Part shown: piece by piece, positions 16,453 through 26,565 of the stretch
How the letters are laid out: each line of letters opens with the position of its first letter
Numbering within the stretch: the first letter of the stretch is position 1
NCBI GenBank assembly: GCA_037200685.1
Contig: JBBCIG010000004.1
Coordinates: 1 to 64,000 of the forward strand
Reading direction: 5' to 3'
DNA from: JAJKIP01 sp037200685
GTDB taxonomy: Bacteria > Bacteroidota > Bacteroidia > Chitinophagales > Chitinophagaceae
Length of the DNA stretch: 64,000 bases
Made by a program: the position numbers and the translations under genes
The notes under the pieces: generated by a model
The model's input: the letters and a program-made list of their open reading frames with translations, nothing else
What the model was told of the DNA's origin: nothing
Databases searched by the model: none

Positions 16453-16642
16453 GTGAATCGAGTTTTGGTTGGGACACCTAAATTTACATCGAAGTTTTCA
16501 TTAATCGAATATTTTGGCGATTTTGAAGTTGGGTAGATAATAGCAGCTAACTCTTGCATTGCCGATACTCAAAACTACTTTATTGCATCACTCCACCCAA
16601 ATAATTGCGCATTGACGAAATACTAATAACGCCAGTCACTTC

Positions 16643-16720
16643 CCCAATGTTGAATAGAATACAGAACGTACAAGTGTGCGACGCAACAGACGATCCTAGT
16701 AGCACTGCAGCCCGGCCCAT
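16643..16720 (+). repeat. Dispersed repeat core, copy c
   Basis: CCAATGTTGAATAGAATACA, then AGTGTGCGACGCAACAGACG, ATCCTAGTAGCACTGCAGCC and CGGCCC. It faces the VOC-family gene start 70 bases further. The remainder of 16453-16789 shows no gene. Confidence 0.85.
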
Positions 16721-16789
16721 AAAAAACACTCACGATCTTTCTACCATTTATATTCAAAAAAATCCTTTACTTACATCCAAAAAAAAATT

Positions 16790-17206
16790 ATGCTGGTAGC
16801 TTATGTAACATTCGACGGTAATACAGAAGAAGCATTCAATTTTTACAGTGCGGCGCTCGGCGGCAAGATTGTGAATACGCAGCGCTTTGGCGATGCGCCG
16901 AATGCTGACCAAATGGCGGAGGCTGACAGGAAAAAGATCATGCACATCGCATTGGAAGCGCCGCATGGTGTGCGGTTAATGGGCAACGACCATACGGATT
17001 TTATGGGCGGGGCCTTTTAATGCAGGAAATAATTTTTTCTTTATCACTCCATCCCGACAGCGATGCATTGGCTGATAAATTATTTAATAGCCTTTCCGCA
17101 GGTGGTGCGGTGATAGTGCCGATGGCCAAAGCACCGTGGGGTGATTACTTCGGAATGTTTTATGGATAAGTTCGGCATGAAGTGGATGATTAATCATGCG
17201 AAATAA
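16790..17206 (+). pseudogene. VOC-family (PhnB/glyoxalase-like) protein, two frameshifts
   Basis: The start is MLVAYVTFDGNTEEAFNFYS, followed by ALGGKIVNTQRFGDAP and IMHIALEAPHGVRLMGNDHT. A slip near 17013 leads to GPFNAGNNFFFITLHPDSDA and GAVIVPMAKAPWGDYFGMF, and another near 17158 to MDKFGMKWMINHAK. This is the PhnB/DUF1338-free branch of the vicinal oxygen chelate fold, recognised from 'FDGNTEEAFNFY', the 'HPDSDALADKLFN' helix and the closing 'WGDYFGMFxDKFGVxWM'. The PhnB-like group often lacks known activity. Length (about 138 residues) is typical once repaired. It is followed by a clean terminator. Confidence 0.8.
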
Positions 17207-17252
17207 TTAATTCAATGTAAGTGATGCGTGAAGACGGCATCATGATATAAAG

Positions 17253-17298
17253 CTACAGCCCGCATAAAATTCTTAGCATGCAGGCTGTAGTTTTTTTA
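17253..17298 (+). terminator. Rho-independent terminator
   Basis: CTACAGCC and GGCTGTAG form an 8-bp stem around a 22-base loop with an inner GCAT/ATGC match, followed by TTTTTTTATT. It terminates the VOC gene and overlaps the 3' end of the convergent esterase gene. Confidence 0.75.
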
Positions 17299-18711
17299 TT
17301 GCTTTACGGGAACTACTGTCCAGTTATCTGTTCTGAATGGTGTGATGGGGCAACCCTTCTTTGTTAAATACATTCGACATCCCAACATTGCTGAATGAAA
17401 ACCGCACGGCCACGGGATTAGCGATTTGCTTATTAGAAATAACAATCTTATCCTTTTCAGTTTCACATCCGCCGGTAAAAAGTTTTGATCGTCGCCCGCA
17501 ATGAGAAACTCCGTTGGTTTTTCAGTTCCTTTTACCATAAAGCCGTTTGGTGCATAATCAAAATACAGGTTGATCTTTCCTTTTACTACTTCCATCTTTT
17601 TGTACAGCGGGCTATTGTAAACAGGAATGTTTTGCTTGTATGTATCGGCCAATGCAAGATTGGCCAGCCGCAAACCCACATCATATTTATCCAGGGGGTG
17701 CTGGCTTTTTATATTGTCAACCAAATCGGTGATCACTACCATGCCCGTCTTTGGATAAGAAAGCGAACGTGTTTGTTGTTCCATCAGCAGCGCAGCTTCG
17801 TAAGTACTTTCGTAAGTGGCATACGGTGCGATCTGCACATAGTAAAAAGGAAATTCATTGCCGAACTGTTTGCGCCACGCCCCTATCATACCGGTAAACA
17901 TTTTTTCATACGCATGCGCCCTTGTTGTATTTCCTTCGCCCTGGTACCAGATAGTACCGGCGATAGTATAGTTAGATATCGGGTAGATCATGGCATTATA
18001 AATAAGAGCGGGTTTGTTGGGGCGGTACGTTACGTCTCTTATTTTGGTAGCGGCTTCTTTCATTACCGGGTTCGCTGTCGATCACTTCATTCGGTTCCCA
18101 TAGTTCCACCGGCGTGCCGCTCCATGCGGATTGTATAAGGCCGATGGGAACATTCAAATCTTTCTGCAATTTTTTTCCAAAGAAATAAGCCACGGCGCTG
18201 AACCTGCGCAACGATTCTTCATTGCATGATACCCATTTGCATCTGCATATTCCTGCGGGTATTCGGAAGTCGCTTTCGCTACGGTGAAGAAGCGGATTTT
18301 ATCATTAGCGCTTGTTGGCAGTTTCATCTTTTATTTGTTGGGTGTTGCTCATTTTCCATATTCGATTGCCCGGAGCAAACCCACACTTCGCCGATCAAAA
18401 TATTTTTCCAGTACAATGGTATTAATCCTTCCTTTAATAGTAATAGTATAAGGGCCGCCTGCTGCAGGCGTAGGGATCTTTGCTTTAAATTTTCCACTGT
18501 TGAATGCGGTTACAGAATCAAACGTGGTTTTCCATGAACAAGAAATGACGAAACGTTCGCTGGCGTCTGCCCATCCCCAAAGGGTGGCCTGCGAGTTTTG
18601 TTGCAACACCATATTGCTGCTGATAAGCGCAGGCAGCCGTATGACCGCAAACAATTTTGAACTAAAAGAAATACCAATGATGAAGGTGCAAAGCAGGAAG
18701 ATTTTTTTCAT
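17296..18711 (-). pseudogene. Sialate O-acetylesterase, multiply frameshifted
   Basis: The N-terminus MKKIFLLCTFIIGISFSSKL is a signal peptide, followed by LPALISSNMVLQQNSQATLW and GWADASERF. The nucleophile motif GEVWVCSGQSNME is intact but in a shifted frame near 18350-18395. Further pieces give DLNVPIGLIQSAWSGTPVEL, IAGTIWYQGEGNTTRAHAYE, the QLxxWR-like MIGAWRKQFGNEFPFYYVQI and KSQHPLDKYDVGLRLANLAL (Asp-His region), ending VPFRTDNW-like TPFRTDNWTVVPVKQ. It would remove O-acetyl groups from sugars such as sialic acid or xylan in the periplasm. At least five breaks; reconstructed length about 470 residues is normal. Confidence 0.85.
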
Positions 18712-18784
18712 ACCGCAGTTTTGTGATATCGAATTTACAGGTTTTATGGTGGAGGTTAATTTTCTTTTGGCATAAGGGAAATGA

Positions 18785-19080
18785 TGAGCCCAGCGGGTAG
18801 TGCTACTATCAGCTTCGTTGCGTCGCACTCTTGTGCTGTATGAATTCTACTCAGCATTTATGCAGCACCCCGATGAATATCGGTGGTGCTTCCTGTTCGC
18901 TACTCAACAGGCCTCATCCCTCTTTCCCTTCTCCAAAAGAGAAGGGACGGTGCTGCATTGCAAATCCAATCTTCATATCTACCACATCAACTCCAAATCT
19001 CTATTCAACATTTTAGAAGAGTTTTATTATATAATACTTTTCTAAAAGCGAGGGCTGTGTGCTGATGGCCCCGCTAATGC
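18785..19080 (-). repeat. Composite dispersed repeat, copy d (core plus modules B and C)
   Basis: The core (18785-18910) carries an inserted CCCCGATGAATATCGGTGG palindrome. Module B (18911-19019) reads GCCTCATCCCTCTTTCCCTT, CTCCAAAAGAGAAGGG and CATATCTACCACATCAACTC then TCTATTCAACATTTT. Module C (from 19043) reads CTAAAAGCGAGGGCTGTGTG. B and C recur at 38583-38800. The GCCGGGC-like end faces the esterase start 73 bases away. Confidence 0.85.
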
Positions 19081-19204
19081 GGGATCGGGAATGGGGCTAA
19101 GGCCAGGTGAGGTTGCATTCGGCATTTGAGAAGCGACTGAATATTTTGAACTTTATTTATGTGAGAAATCAGTAGTTTAGTAAAATAGCGAATTGCGATT
19201 ACGT

Positions 19205-19647
19205 ATGACATTTAAAACTTTTAAACTATACCATTTATTTATAGCTTTTTCAATAATTAATTTATTAGCTTTTTATTTACTTGTTGGGCGTTCTGTTCTT
19301 GATATACAAAATGAACGTAAAGGCTTTTTCGATGATAATTTTTTCAATTATTTTCTAAGCATTTCTATATTACTTCTGGCTGTTTGGTTATCATACTACA
19401 TTATGCTAAATAGAATAAATTCCCAAAAGCTAATTTGGATGCATGTAATTTCAGTTTTTTTGGCTGTTTTCATTGCGCCATGGATAATATTAAAATTTCA
19501 GGTGCCAGCACCACGACGATACTTAGCCATTAACAGCGACTTTGATTTGTTTAGTTTTTTTGGGAACATGACTTGGACTTTTATATAGTGCTGTTGTTAT
19601 TATTAGTAAGTGAGATATTCCTGCTAATAAACCTGAAGTCAAAATAG
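19205..19647 (+). pseudogene. Four-helix membrane protein of unknown function, one frameshift
   Basis: The ATG at 19205 begins MTFKTFKLYHLFIAFSIINL. Membrane segments are seen at about residues 8-28 (LFIAFSIINLLAFYLLVG), 47-65 (LSISILLLAVWLSYYIML) and 78-97 (VISVFLAVFIAPWIIL). A one-base slip near 19567 restores LDFYIVLLLLLVSEIFLLIN as a fourth helix ending LKSK. The result, about 147 residues, is a small polytopic inner-membrane protein. I do not recognise the family. The base composition is A/T-rich, like other accessory genes of this stretch. Confidence 0.5.
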
Positions 19648-19705
19648 AAGGCCAATTGTATATTATCAAAAGTCAGTCGTATTTAAAATCGGTAGTTTCG
19701 TATTT

Positions 19706-20325
19706 ATGAATGAACCCTGGGTCGACCGATGGAATGAACGATATAGCAGCGCCGAATTTGCTTATGGCGAAGAACCTAACAACTATTTAAAAGAACAATT
19801 AGAAAAACTAAAGCCGGGCACCCTACTTTTCCCGGCGGAAGGCGAAGGACGTAATGCGGTTTTCGCCGCTAAGCTCGGTTGGGCGGTTTCAGCATTTGAT
19901 ATAAGTGAAGAAGGAAAAAATAAAGCTCTACGGCTTGCTACCGCTAATAACGTGACAATTGACTACCAGGTTGGCGAATTGCAGTCATTAAATTATCATA
20001 CGGAACAGTTTGACGCCATCGCACTGATTATACCCACTTCCCGGCAGGTATTAAATCATTATACCACAAAACACTTGACAACTATTTACGAAAGAATGGT
20101 CTGATTATTTTTGAGGCGTTAGCAAAAACATATTGATTACCTCGCAAAGGATGAAAAAATGGGTGGGCCAAAAGACATCAACATGCTGTTCTCCATTGAT
20201 GAATTAAAATCGGACTTTGCGAATTACGAGATTATAGAATTAGAAGAAAAAGAAATTGAACTAAACGAAGGCGAGTTTCATAATGGCAAAGGTTCTGTGA
20301 TAAGATTGTTGGAAGAAAAAAATAG
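19706..20325 (+). pseudogene. Class I SAM-dependent methyltransferase, frameshifted
   Basis: The frame from 19706 reads MNEPWVDRWNERYSSAEFAY, GEEPNNYLKEQLEKL, LLFPAEGEGRNAVFAAKLGW (motif I, AEGEGRN) and AVSAFDISEEGKNKALRLA, with YQVGELQSLNYHTEQFDAIA as motif II/III. After a slip near 20030 the text becomes YAHFPAGIKSLYHKTLDNYL and then GLIIFEALAK, with more breaks before GGPKDINMLFSIDELKSDFA and GEFHNGKGSVIRFVGRKK. This is the TehB-like/tellurite-resistance group of methyltransferases. Length near 205 residues is normal. Confidence 0.8.
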
Positions 20326-20383
20326 TAATTTCGGATCATGGCTTAAAGCAATTGTTACCTGCTATTGATAGCAAGATTTAACT

Positions 20384-21256
20384 ATGATTACAGAAGATCA
20401 AATTCTCGCAAACTTGACAATTATAAGTCATGCGACTATTGTCAGTTCATAGACTTAGGCCATGGCTATTCTTATCTTATTGATAGCCGACTTAATATTT
20501 TTAGGAGCGAGAATGACAAGTGGGCAATTGCAGCAGAACGTCTGGGATACAACCCAAGAAGCGGTGGCATTACACTTGACATATACTACTTCGGCAATTG
20601 CCTGATCAACCTGGAAAAATACAATGGACAAGACATAAACTATTATACTGTTCTGCCAATTAGCTGGAATAATTTTAACGAAACTACTGAAGGAGAAATT
20701 TTAAACCAGACGCAAAATTTTGGGATATCAGGGGTAAACAAATTGAACTAAGTCACAACAAAGAGGATTACGTAAATGCCGGAATTGAACTCAAGGAATA
20801 CGAACATGGTACAATCTCCTTAGAAGAAGCGGGGCAGACTACTTATAACAAAACACCAGGATTTATTGAGATCAACTGATGAAGAGCTTTATAAATCAAT
20901 TCCGGAAACTCTCGAAAAAATATTAGTAATTGATGAATGGTATCATCGTGACTTTAATGAAATTACTCAGAGTGAAACGAGTGATGAGCAATTAAAGGCA
21001 ATTTATAACTTCAATAAAAATCTTATTGAAAGAGAATATCCATTGGATTATGAAAGTTTTATTTCAATGTTCAGGGCAGCAGGAGCAATCAAATAGCAAC
21101 TACAACCAAAACCAATATCAAGATAACAGGCCTGGTTCTTACGAAACATGGAAACTTATAGCTAAAGTTATTGCTACTGGCGATACTTCTATGTACACAC
21201 CGGCCTTAGAACCAAATACACATTGGAAAAATTGGCCTGGCTCGGGAAGCATGTAA
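20384..21256 (+). pseudogene. DUF7003-like protein, about four frameshifts
   Basis: Pieces from the ATG at 20384 read MITEDQILANLT, FIDLGHGYSYLIDSRLNIFR, WAIAAERLGYNPRSGGITLD, IYYFGNCLINLEKYNGQDIN, PISWNNFNETTEGE, then IELSHNKEDYVNAGIELKEY, LRSTDEELYKSIPETLEKIL, VIDEWYHRDFNEI and the terminal YETWKLIAKVIATGDTSMYT, LEPNTHWKNWPGSGSM. The combination resembles a Bacteroidota family that I remember as DUF7003; the name should be verified. No enzymatic motif is evident. The reconstructed length is about 290 residues. Confidence 0.6.
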
Positions 21257-21308
21257 ACTCCTGTAGTTTATTTTATAAAATTGCCAACCCAAATAAACAT
21301 CTTACAAA

Positions 21309-21382
21309 TTGCTCAATAGAATTACCAAACGATGAAGTGAGTGACACAACAGGCGATCCTAGTAGCAATGCAGTTTGCTAAA
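21309..21382 (+). repeat. Dispersed repeat core, copy e (diverged)
   Basis: TTGCTCAATAGAATTACCAA, then GTGACACAACAGGCGATCCT and AGTAGCAATGCAGTTTGCT. The terminal GCCGGGC is degenerated. It lies between two convergent genes, facing the 3' end of the minus-strand lipoprotein gene. Confidence 0.75.
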
Positions 21383-21401
21383 TAAATTCTATATTATTTA
21401 T

Positions 21402-22513
21402 CATTATCAACCACCACAGGCAATGCTTTAATATGAGCAAACACATCTACCCCATTCAAATTCATTTCTACCTTGTCGGCGGAGAATTTCACACCTTTCA
21501 CATCGTGCAGGTCCCTTTAGGTGATATCGCTTTTACGCCATAGAAAGTTCCGTCTGTCCCAATTGCTTTAATTTGTATAATGCTACCGGGAGCATGGATG
21601 CCTTTCACATCCAGCTTTTCTCCTTCGGGTTGTCAACGCTTTGATGTCGTAAATAGTACCGTCATCGCCGATGGCTTTTACAGGAATATATTGATCATCG
21701 CTTACCAGCAATTTTTACCGGTAATTTTTTGCCACCGATAAATGCTTTGATGTCCATCATGTGAAGGTCGCCATCTTTTACGATCGCTTTTACATCGTTG
21801 ATGTTGCCGTTTTTGTCCAATGCTTTTATGTCAAGAATTTTTCCGTCTGGTTGAATGGCTTTTACATGCCAGATAGAATCAGTGTTGTCCTCTCCTATTT
21901 GCGGCAATGCTTTGATATGCGCATATACAGCGACACCATTCACCGTTGCTTCTACGCTATCGGAAGACAATTTGATTCCTTTTACATCATAAAGCTGTCC
22001 TTTTGCAGACAAAGCTTTGATGCCATAGAAATCTCCGTTCTTATGATCGCTTTTAGCTGAATAACATTTCCCGTACGGTTGATTCCTTTTACATCCAGGC
22101 GATCGCCTTCGGCTGTCAGTGCTTTGATATCGTAGACCGTAACCATCTTCACCAATAGCTTTCACAGGTGTGTATTTATCATTGCTTACGAGCATCTTTA
22201 CCGGCAACTTCTTTTCGCCGACCAATGCTTTAATATCCATCATGTGAAAGTTGTTACCTTTCTGAATGGCTTTTACATCATAAATATTACCTGATTTATC
22301 CAGCGCTTTTACATTGAGTATATGACCGTCGGGAAGAAACGCTTTTACATGCCAGATTGTTTCGGTGGTATCACTGGTTTCCGTTACAGCTCCTGGTTTG
22401 TCATCAGCGGGGCCGTTTGTTTTATTGGAACAGCCAGTTGTTGCAAATAATAGAATGGTGATAATTATTAACGGTAACGGGAATGCCGGCGTAAATACTT
22501 TGGGTTTAGTCAT
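21402..22513 (-). pseudogene. Lipoprotein of repeated KAL/KAI motifs, frameshifted
   Basis: Starting MTKPKVFTPAFPLPLIIITI with a lipobox (FATTGCSN), the protein is built of short beta units ending in Lys-Ala-(Leu/Ile/Phe): WHVKAFLPDGHILNVKALDK, GNIYDVKAIQ, DIKALVG, PVKAIGEDG, YGIKALSAKGQLYDVKGIKL and VYAHIKALPQ. This ~145-residue module then repeats (WHVKAIQPDGKILDIKALDK ... VDVFAHIKALP) to the stop at 21402, so the ancestral protein is an internal duplication of about 370 residues. Several indels interrupt both halves. I recall this repeat in proteins labelled DUF7486. A beta-propeller or beta-solenoid fold and a periplasmic or surface location are likely. Confidence 0.7.
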
Positions 22514-22736
22514 GTCAGTTGGCATTTGGATTATTTTGACCGCAAAGTCGCAAAGTTATCGCAAAGGCACAAAGACAGTTTTGAACATTGGAAGAACATT
22601 CCGCTTTGCGCCGTTGCGCCTGTGCTTGAAATTTCTTATTCAATATTTTCTAAGTGACAAAAATATCGGCTTAAGGTTTTTAAACCCAGGGCTTATAACT
22701 AGCAATTCTCTCTTTTCTTTTCTCTTTTATCCTCAG
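22514..22736. other. Intergenic stretch without recognisable gene
   Basis: This 223-base gap contains low-complexity text of the GCAAAGTCGCAAAG / CGCAAAGGCACAAAG kind, often seen between genes in this phylum, and nothing else that I can support. Confidence 0.5.
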
Positions 22737-24455
22737 TCAATAAGCCTTTGTCACCCGCCTGATCTTTCCATCCTTTACTGATAACATACAATTGTTTTGT
22801 AAATCGGTCATAAGCTATTCGTAAATGCATTCTTTTCTCAGGCTCATTTCCTTCATCGTAGTTTCTTTGCCATTTTCTATAATTGTTAATTCATACACGG
22901 AAGAATCCCTCAGTTGCGGGGTCAATGTTTACATAAAATAACCTACCATTGACAATATCACCGCAAATAAATTTATTTTTCAAAGCCGCTATATCTCCTT
23001 CATAGATATAACCACCGCTGATCGCATTGCTTCCGTATGATCGTATTGAGCGAAAGGTTTTTATAAAGAGCAAGATCACTGGCTGAAAGTTTGTAAACGG
23101 CTTTCAAATTCTTCGTGGTGATAATTCCAAAATTACCTTCTCTTACGGGCCATCCATAATCACCGCCTTTCTCCACGATGTTCAGTTCTTCGATATTTGC
23201 TTCACCAATATCTGTTACCATCATCCGTTTTTGTTTGCAGCGTCCCACGCAAAATGATGAGGGTTCCTGAAAACCATACGCATAGATTTCTTTCACCGTT
23301 GCCGGGTCGGTTTCATTTACAAAAGGATTATCAGCAGGTATACCATATTTACCATTCTTGCTGTTTCTGCCCGCAGGATCAATGCGGAGAATAGTACCGA
23401 GGAAAGATGTTAAGCGATGACATAGCTCAGGACGTTTGATATTATTGGAACCACCGTCACCATAACCGATATATAATAAACCATAATCGGGATCTTTTTT
23501 ATCGAGGCCGGGGAATAAAACTTACTTCCTGGCAGCCATGCGCAAAGGTGGGGGGCATGTGTACGCAGCATTTCACGGTGCGTTCCTGTAAAGACAGTAT
23601 CATTCACATTTGCTCATTTTCCATTCGGCCGTGATCCATTCCACTTCAGATCTATGAGTGGAATCATCAATGTTATATATCGGTGGGCTGTCCTTTGAAT
23701 GTTTCAGCATGTGTAATGTAAAGAAGACCGTTATTCAAAAAATCAGGATGCAGGTCAAAGCTCCCGATACCCGTTGCGATTCCCGGCCCATGCTGAAAAT
23801 CTTTGATGAGCTTGCGCATGTCCATGAATATTTGCCCTGCCATGATTGATCCGGTAAATAACTCCGTTCTGGTCGCTGGCAAACAATACGCCGTTGCGGA
23901 AGGATGTGCCCGTAATGTAACAATACCCAAATCGGGAAAACTGTCAATGATCCTTGGAATTTGTATAACCTCTTCCATTTCTATTTTAACCCGGACTTAT
24001 TAATGGGTGGTGTTAGCTTACCTGTCAATCCTCCTTGTATTGTGTCGCCATTAAGCACTAAAGCTGCCAGGTGGTTCAATTGAGTTTGCTGGTGAACATA
24101 AGCAAGAATAGCACTGACCTCATTTTCCTGTAACTGTGCAAAAGATGGCATTACTTGTTTGTAGCGGGCATGCAAACTAACAGCTCTTTCATTTCCTGAT
24201 TCAATTGCTTTAGAAGGATTATTGATAAAAGCAGTTAATTCTTTTTCAGAAAGTAAGTTGGTAATTCCTCCTAAGGGCGGCCCCATACCATCTGCTTCAA
24301 GGGCATGACAGGAAGAACAATACTTCATAAAAAGATCTTTTCCCTGTGCGATGGTATTCTCATCCGTTGAATAACCTTTGTTACGTTGTGACCAGGTAAA
24401 TAATGAAGGCGGCGATCGTTAAAACGAGTAAGGTGTAGAGTATATAGCGAAACAT
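22737..24455 (-). pseudogene. Cytochrome c / PQQ-dependent sugar dehydrogenase fusion, frameshifted
   Basis: From 24455 the frame gives an N-terminal membrane anchor (MFRYILYTLLVLTIAAFIIY), a cytochrome c domain with heme motif CSSCH in FMKYCSSCHALEADGMGPPL and the MPSFAQLQENEVSAILAYVH axial-Met region, then a glucose/sorbosone dehydrogenase-type beta-propeller: RIIDSFPDLGIVTLR, RKLIKDFQHGPG, SFDLHPDFLNNGLLYITHAE, YGFQEPSSF, EANIEELNIVEKGGDYGWPV and REGNFGI, ending SKDGKIRRVTKAY. Multiple indels break it. The fusion would pass electrons from sugar oxidation to its own heme in the periplasm. Reconstructed length is about 570 residues. Confidence 0.75.
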
Positions 24456-24600
24456 CAGGTTAAATTAAGTATTCTGTTTGAAATTCCTTGCGGGAATTTT
24501 GTTTCCAGGTAAATAAGCCGGAGAATTTTGATACCATGCGATGAAATAGCATTTACATTTTTAACTACCTTCCAATTCTAAAATAAAGTATATGACAGAT

Positions 24601-25503
24601 ATGTTACGGAAGAGAAAATTTATAACGACTGCTACCAAGGGAGCCGGCGCCGCGATGGTACTTGCGGCGATACCTGTGGCAAGTTTTGCGGAAGAAATAA
24701 TGAAACCAAAAGATGTCTTTACTGTAGAGCAAGTGCTTGATATAATATTAAAGGAAGTACCGGATTTTGGCACCAGGCAATCAGTTGACAGTACGATCCG
24801 GAAGTATGGACCAGTAGTAACGGGCGTTGTGACAACCATGTTCCCAACGTTGGAAGTAATTGAGAAAACAAAAAAAGCCGGGGCTAACCTGATCATCGCC
24901 CACGAAACCCCTTTTTATAATAACAATGATTGAACAGAATGGCTGAAAGATGATGACGCCTACAAGTACAAAGTAGAATTATTAAATAAATATAAAATCG
25001 CTATCTGGCGTTTTCATGATCACTGGCAAGCGCACAAACCGGATGGTAATTACCATGGGTAATTTAATAAAATTCGGTTTGGATAAATATTATGACCCCG
25101 CCAGTCCAAGGTTGCTCACGCTGCCCAAACCCATGTCTATAAAATCTATAGCAGAGCTAGCCAAAAAGAAATTGAGTATCGCTACCGTTCGGGTGGTAGG
25201 TAATTTGAAACAGGAATGTAGTACGATCTATCTTGCCTTTGGTTATATGGACCCGAAAATGCAAATTCCAGCAATTCAGAAAATGAAACCCGATTTAATT
25301 CTTAGCGGCGAAACAAGGGAATGGGAAACCGTGGAAAGAGTGAGGGATGGTTTAGCAATGGGACAAAAGACTTCTTTGTGGTATTGAGCCATTCTGTTAG
25401 TGAAGAAGCGGGCATGGAATACCTCGTTACGTGGTTGCAGCCAAAAGTGCCGGGGGTTAAAATAATGAACATCCCGTCTAACAATCCTTTTACTTTTGTA
25501 TAA
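24601..25503 (+). pseudogene. Nif3-like dinuclear metal protein, exported, nonsense and frameshifts
   Basis: MLRKRKFITTATKGAGAAMV begins a Tat/Sec-like signal sequence. The mature part resembles the Nif3 (YbgI/DUF34) family: VEQVLDIILKEVPDFGTRQS, GPVVTGVVTTMFPTLEVIEK, AGANLIIAHETPFYNN with the metal-binding His-Glu, FHDHWQAHKPDG, then STIYLAFGYMDPKMQIPAIQ, KPDLILSGETREWETVERVR and LSHSVSEEAGMEYLVTWLQP. A TGA at 24931-24933 replaces the tryptophan expected in NND-W-TEW, and slips occur near 25050 and 25370. Nif3 proteins bind two metals; their function is unsettled. The export signal is unusual outside this group. Confidence 0.75.
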
Positions 25504-25631
25504 AGTAAAAGGATGCGACATCATTACCAATACTATTATGACGAAAAATATTCGATATGCCAAAGTAATTCTGGCTTGCTTGTTGATGCAGATTTATAAC
25601 AGGATTATATTTTTCATTTAAATATCCCCAC

Positions 25632-25961
25632 ATGCCGACAGAACAATACCACGAACCCACCTGAAGAATTATCGCAGCGGACAAGGACTTTTGCAAGAAT
25701 GATTCAATCTATGATTGAAGAAGCGGATGCGATCAACTGGTAATGAACAGCGCATCTCCGTTGAAAAAGACAAAGAAGCAAAGGCCATTATGGTGCAGGC
25801 GCAACAGGAAGAGTTTATTCATTTTGCAATGGACCTGGAGTTCCTCCTGCGGAAAAAAGATAAATGGAAAACCGTGGTTAAAAATATTTTTGTTCAAACC
25901 CGGGGATATTACCGAGAATGCAGAAAAGCTGAAGAAAAGATTGAGGAATAAAAAAATGTAG
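25632..25961 (+). pseudogene. Encapsulated-ferritin-like (EncFtn) protein, three frameshifts
   Basis: Correcting three single-base insertions or deletions gives MPTEQYHEPPEELSQRTRTF, ARMIQSMIEEADAINWYEQR, ISVEKDKEAKAIMVQAQQEE and FIHFAMDLEFLLRKKDKWKT, ending EKLKKRLRNKKM (about 109 residues). Compared with Rhodospirillum EncFtn, the ferroxidase residues (Glu of IEEADAINW, Glu and His of QQEEFIHFAM) and the Trp next to the site are kept. EncFtn forms an open decamer that oxidises iron inside an encapsulin shell. No encapsulin shell gene flanks it here: upstream is the Nif3-like gene, downstream a convergent membrane protein. Confidence 0.8.
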
Positions 25962-25984
25962 TAGTACCGCTGGTAAGAAACATT

Positions 25985-26482
25985 TTATTTCTTTTCTCTT
26001 ACGATAATATTCCAGTTTCCCTTTGCAACAATATTTAAATATTATCCCCTCTGCTTTTTGAATAGTGGCTTCATGTTTTCTTCCGGGGCATCAATCATCA
26101 GGTCGGTAACCAGCCTGCCGGCCGGGTCGTAATCAACAGACTTATCTAAGACATAGATAAAGCAAAGGGCCCATATCATTCCCGCCACTTTTATAATCAT
26201 ATTCAACACGGGTACCTTTCCTGATAAATGAAAAGGGGCTGACTTCTTTGAACCATTTTCCTTTAACTGCAATACTTCCACCCACTCACCTTCATCATTA
26301 TTATTTTGTGGAACAGCCGCCGGTTTACTTTCGGGAGTTGAAGTAACAGGGTTTTCATTCTTTTTATCATCTCCACTATCTGTGGCAACGGCAATTATTC
26401 CGGTCACAATAAAAATACCGACAACCCATAACACTACTTTCAGTGCAGGGTGCATTTTCTTTTTAGGTTTCGGATTTTCCAT
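25985..26482 (-). pseudogene. Membrane-anchored protein of unknown function, internal stop and frameshifts
   Basis: MENPKPKKKMHPALKVVLWV leads into one transmembrane helix (residues 12-30, ALKVVLWVVGIFIVTGIIAV), a Ser/Pro/Asn-rich linker and a beta domain (EGEWVEVLQLKENGSKKSAP). Frameshifts scramble the middle. At 26041 a TAA occurs in frame, after which the same frame continues YLNIVAKGNWNIIVREKK to a stop at 25985; family members I remember end in a similar YYLNVxAxGNWxV strand, so the TAA probably replaced a Tyr codon. The function is unknown. Confidence 0.6.
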
Positions 26483-26565
26483 AACGATACGTTGATTTAT
26501 TATAAAGTTTTTAAAGAGTTAGCTGACAAGATAATTTATTTTTTTATTTTCTCATAGCACAGGAT

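Noticed and set aside
11661..16560. Chromosomal integron with attC sites
   Set aside because: Small accessory genes with repeated boundaries are suggestive, but no RYYYAAC/GTTRRRY-type paired site or integrase could be identified.
24931..24933. TGA read as tryptophan (recoded genetic code)
   Set aside because: Intact genes in the window use TGA as a normal stop (for example ubiX and the CPBP gene), and prfB, which recognises UGA, is present. A single nonsense mutation or error is simpler.
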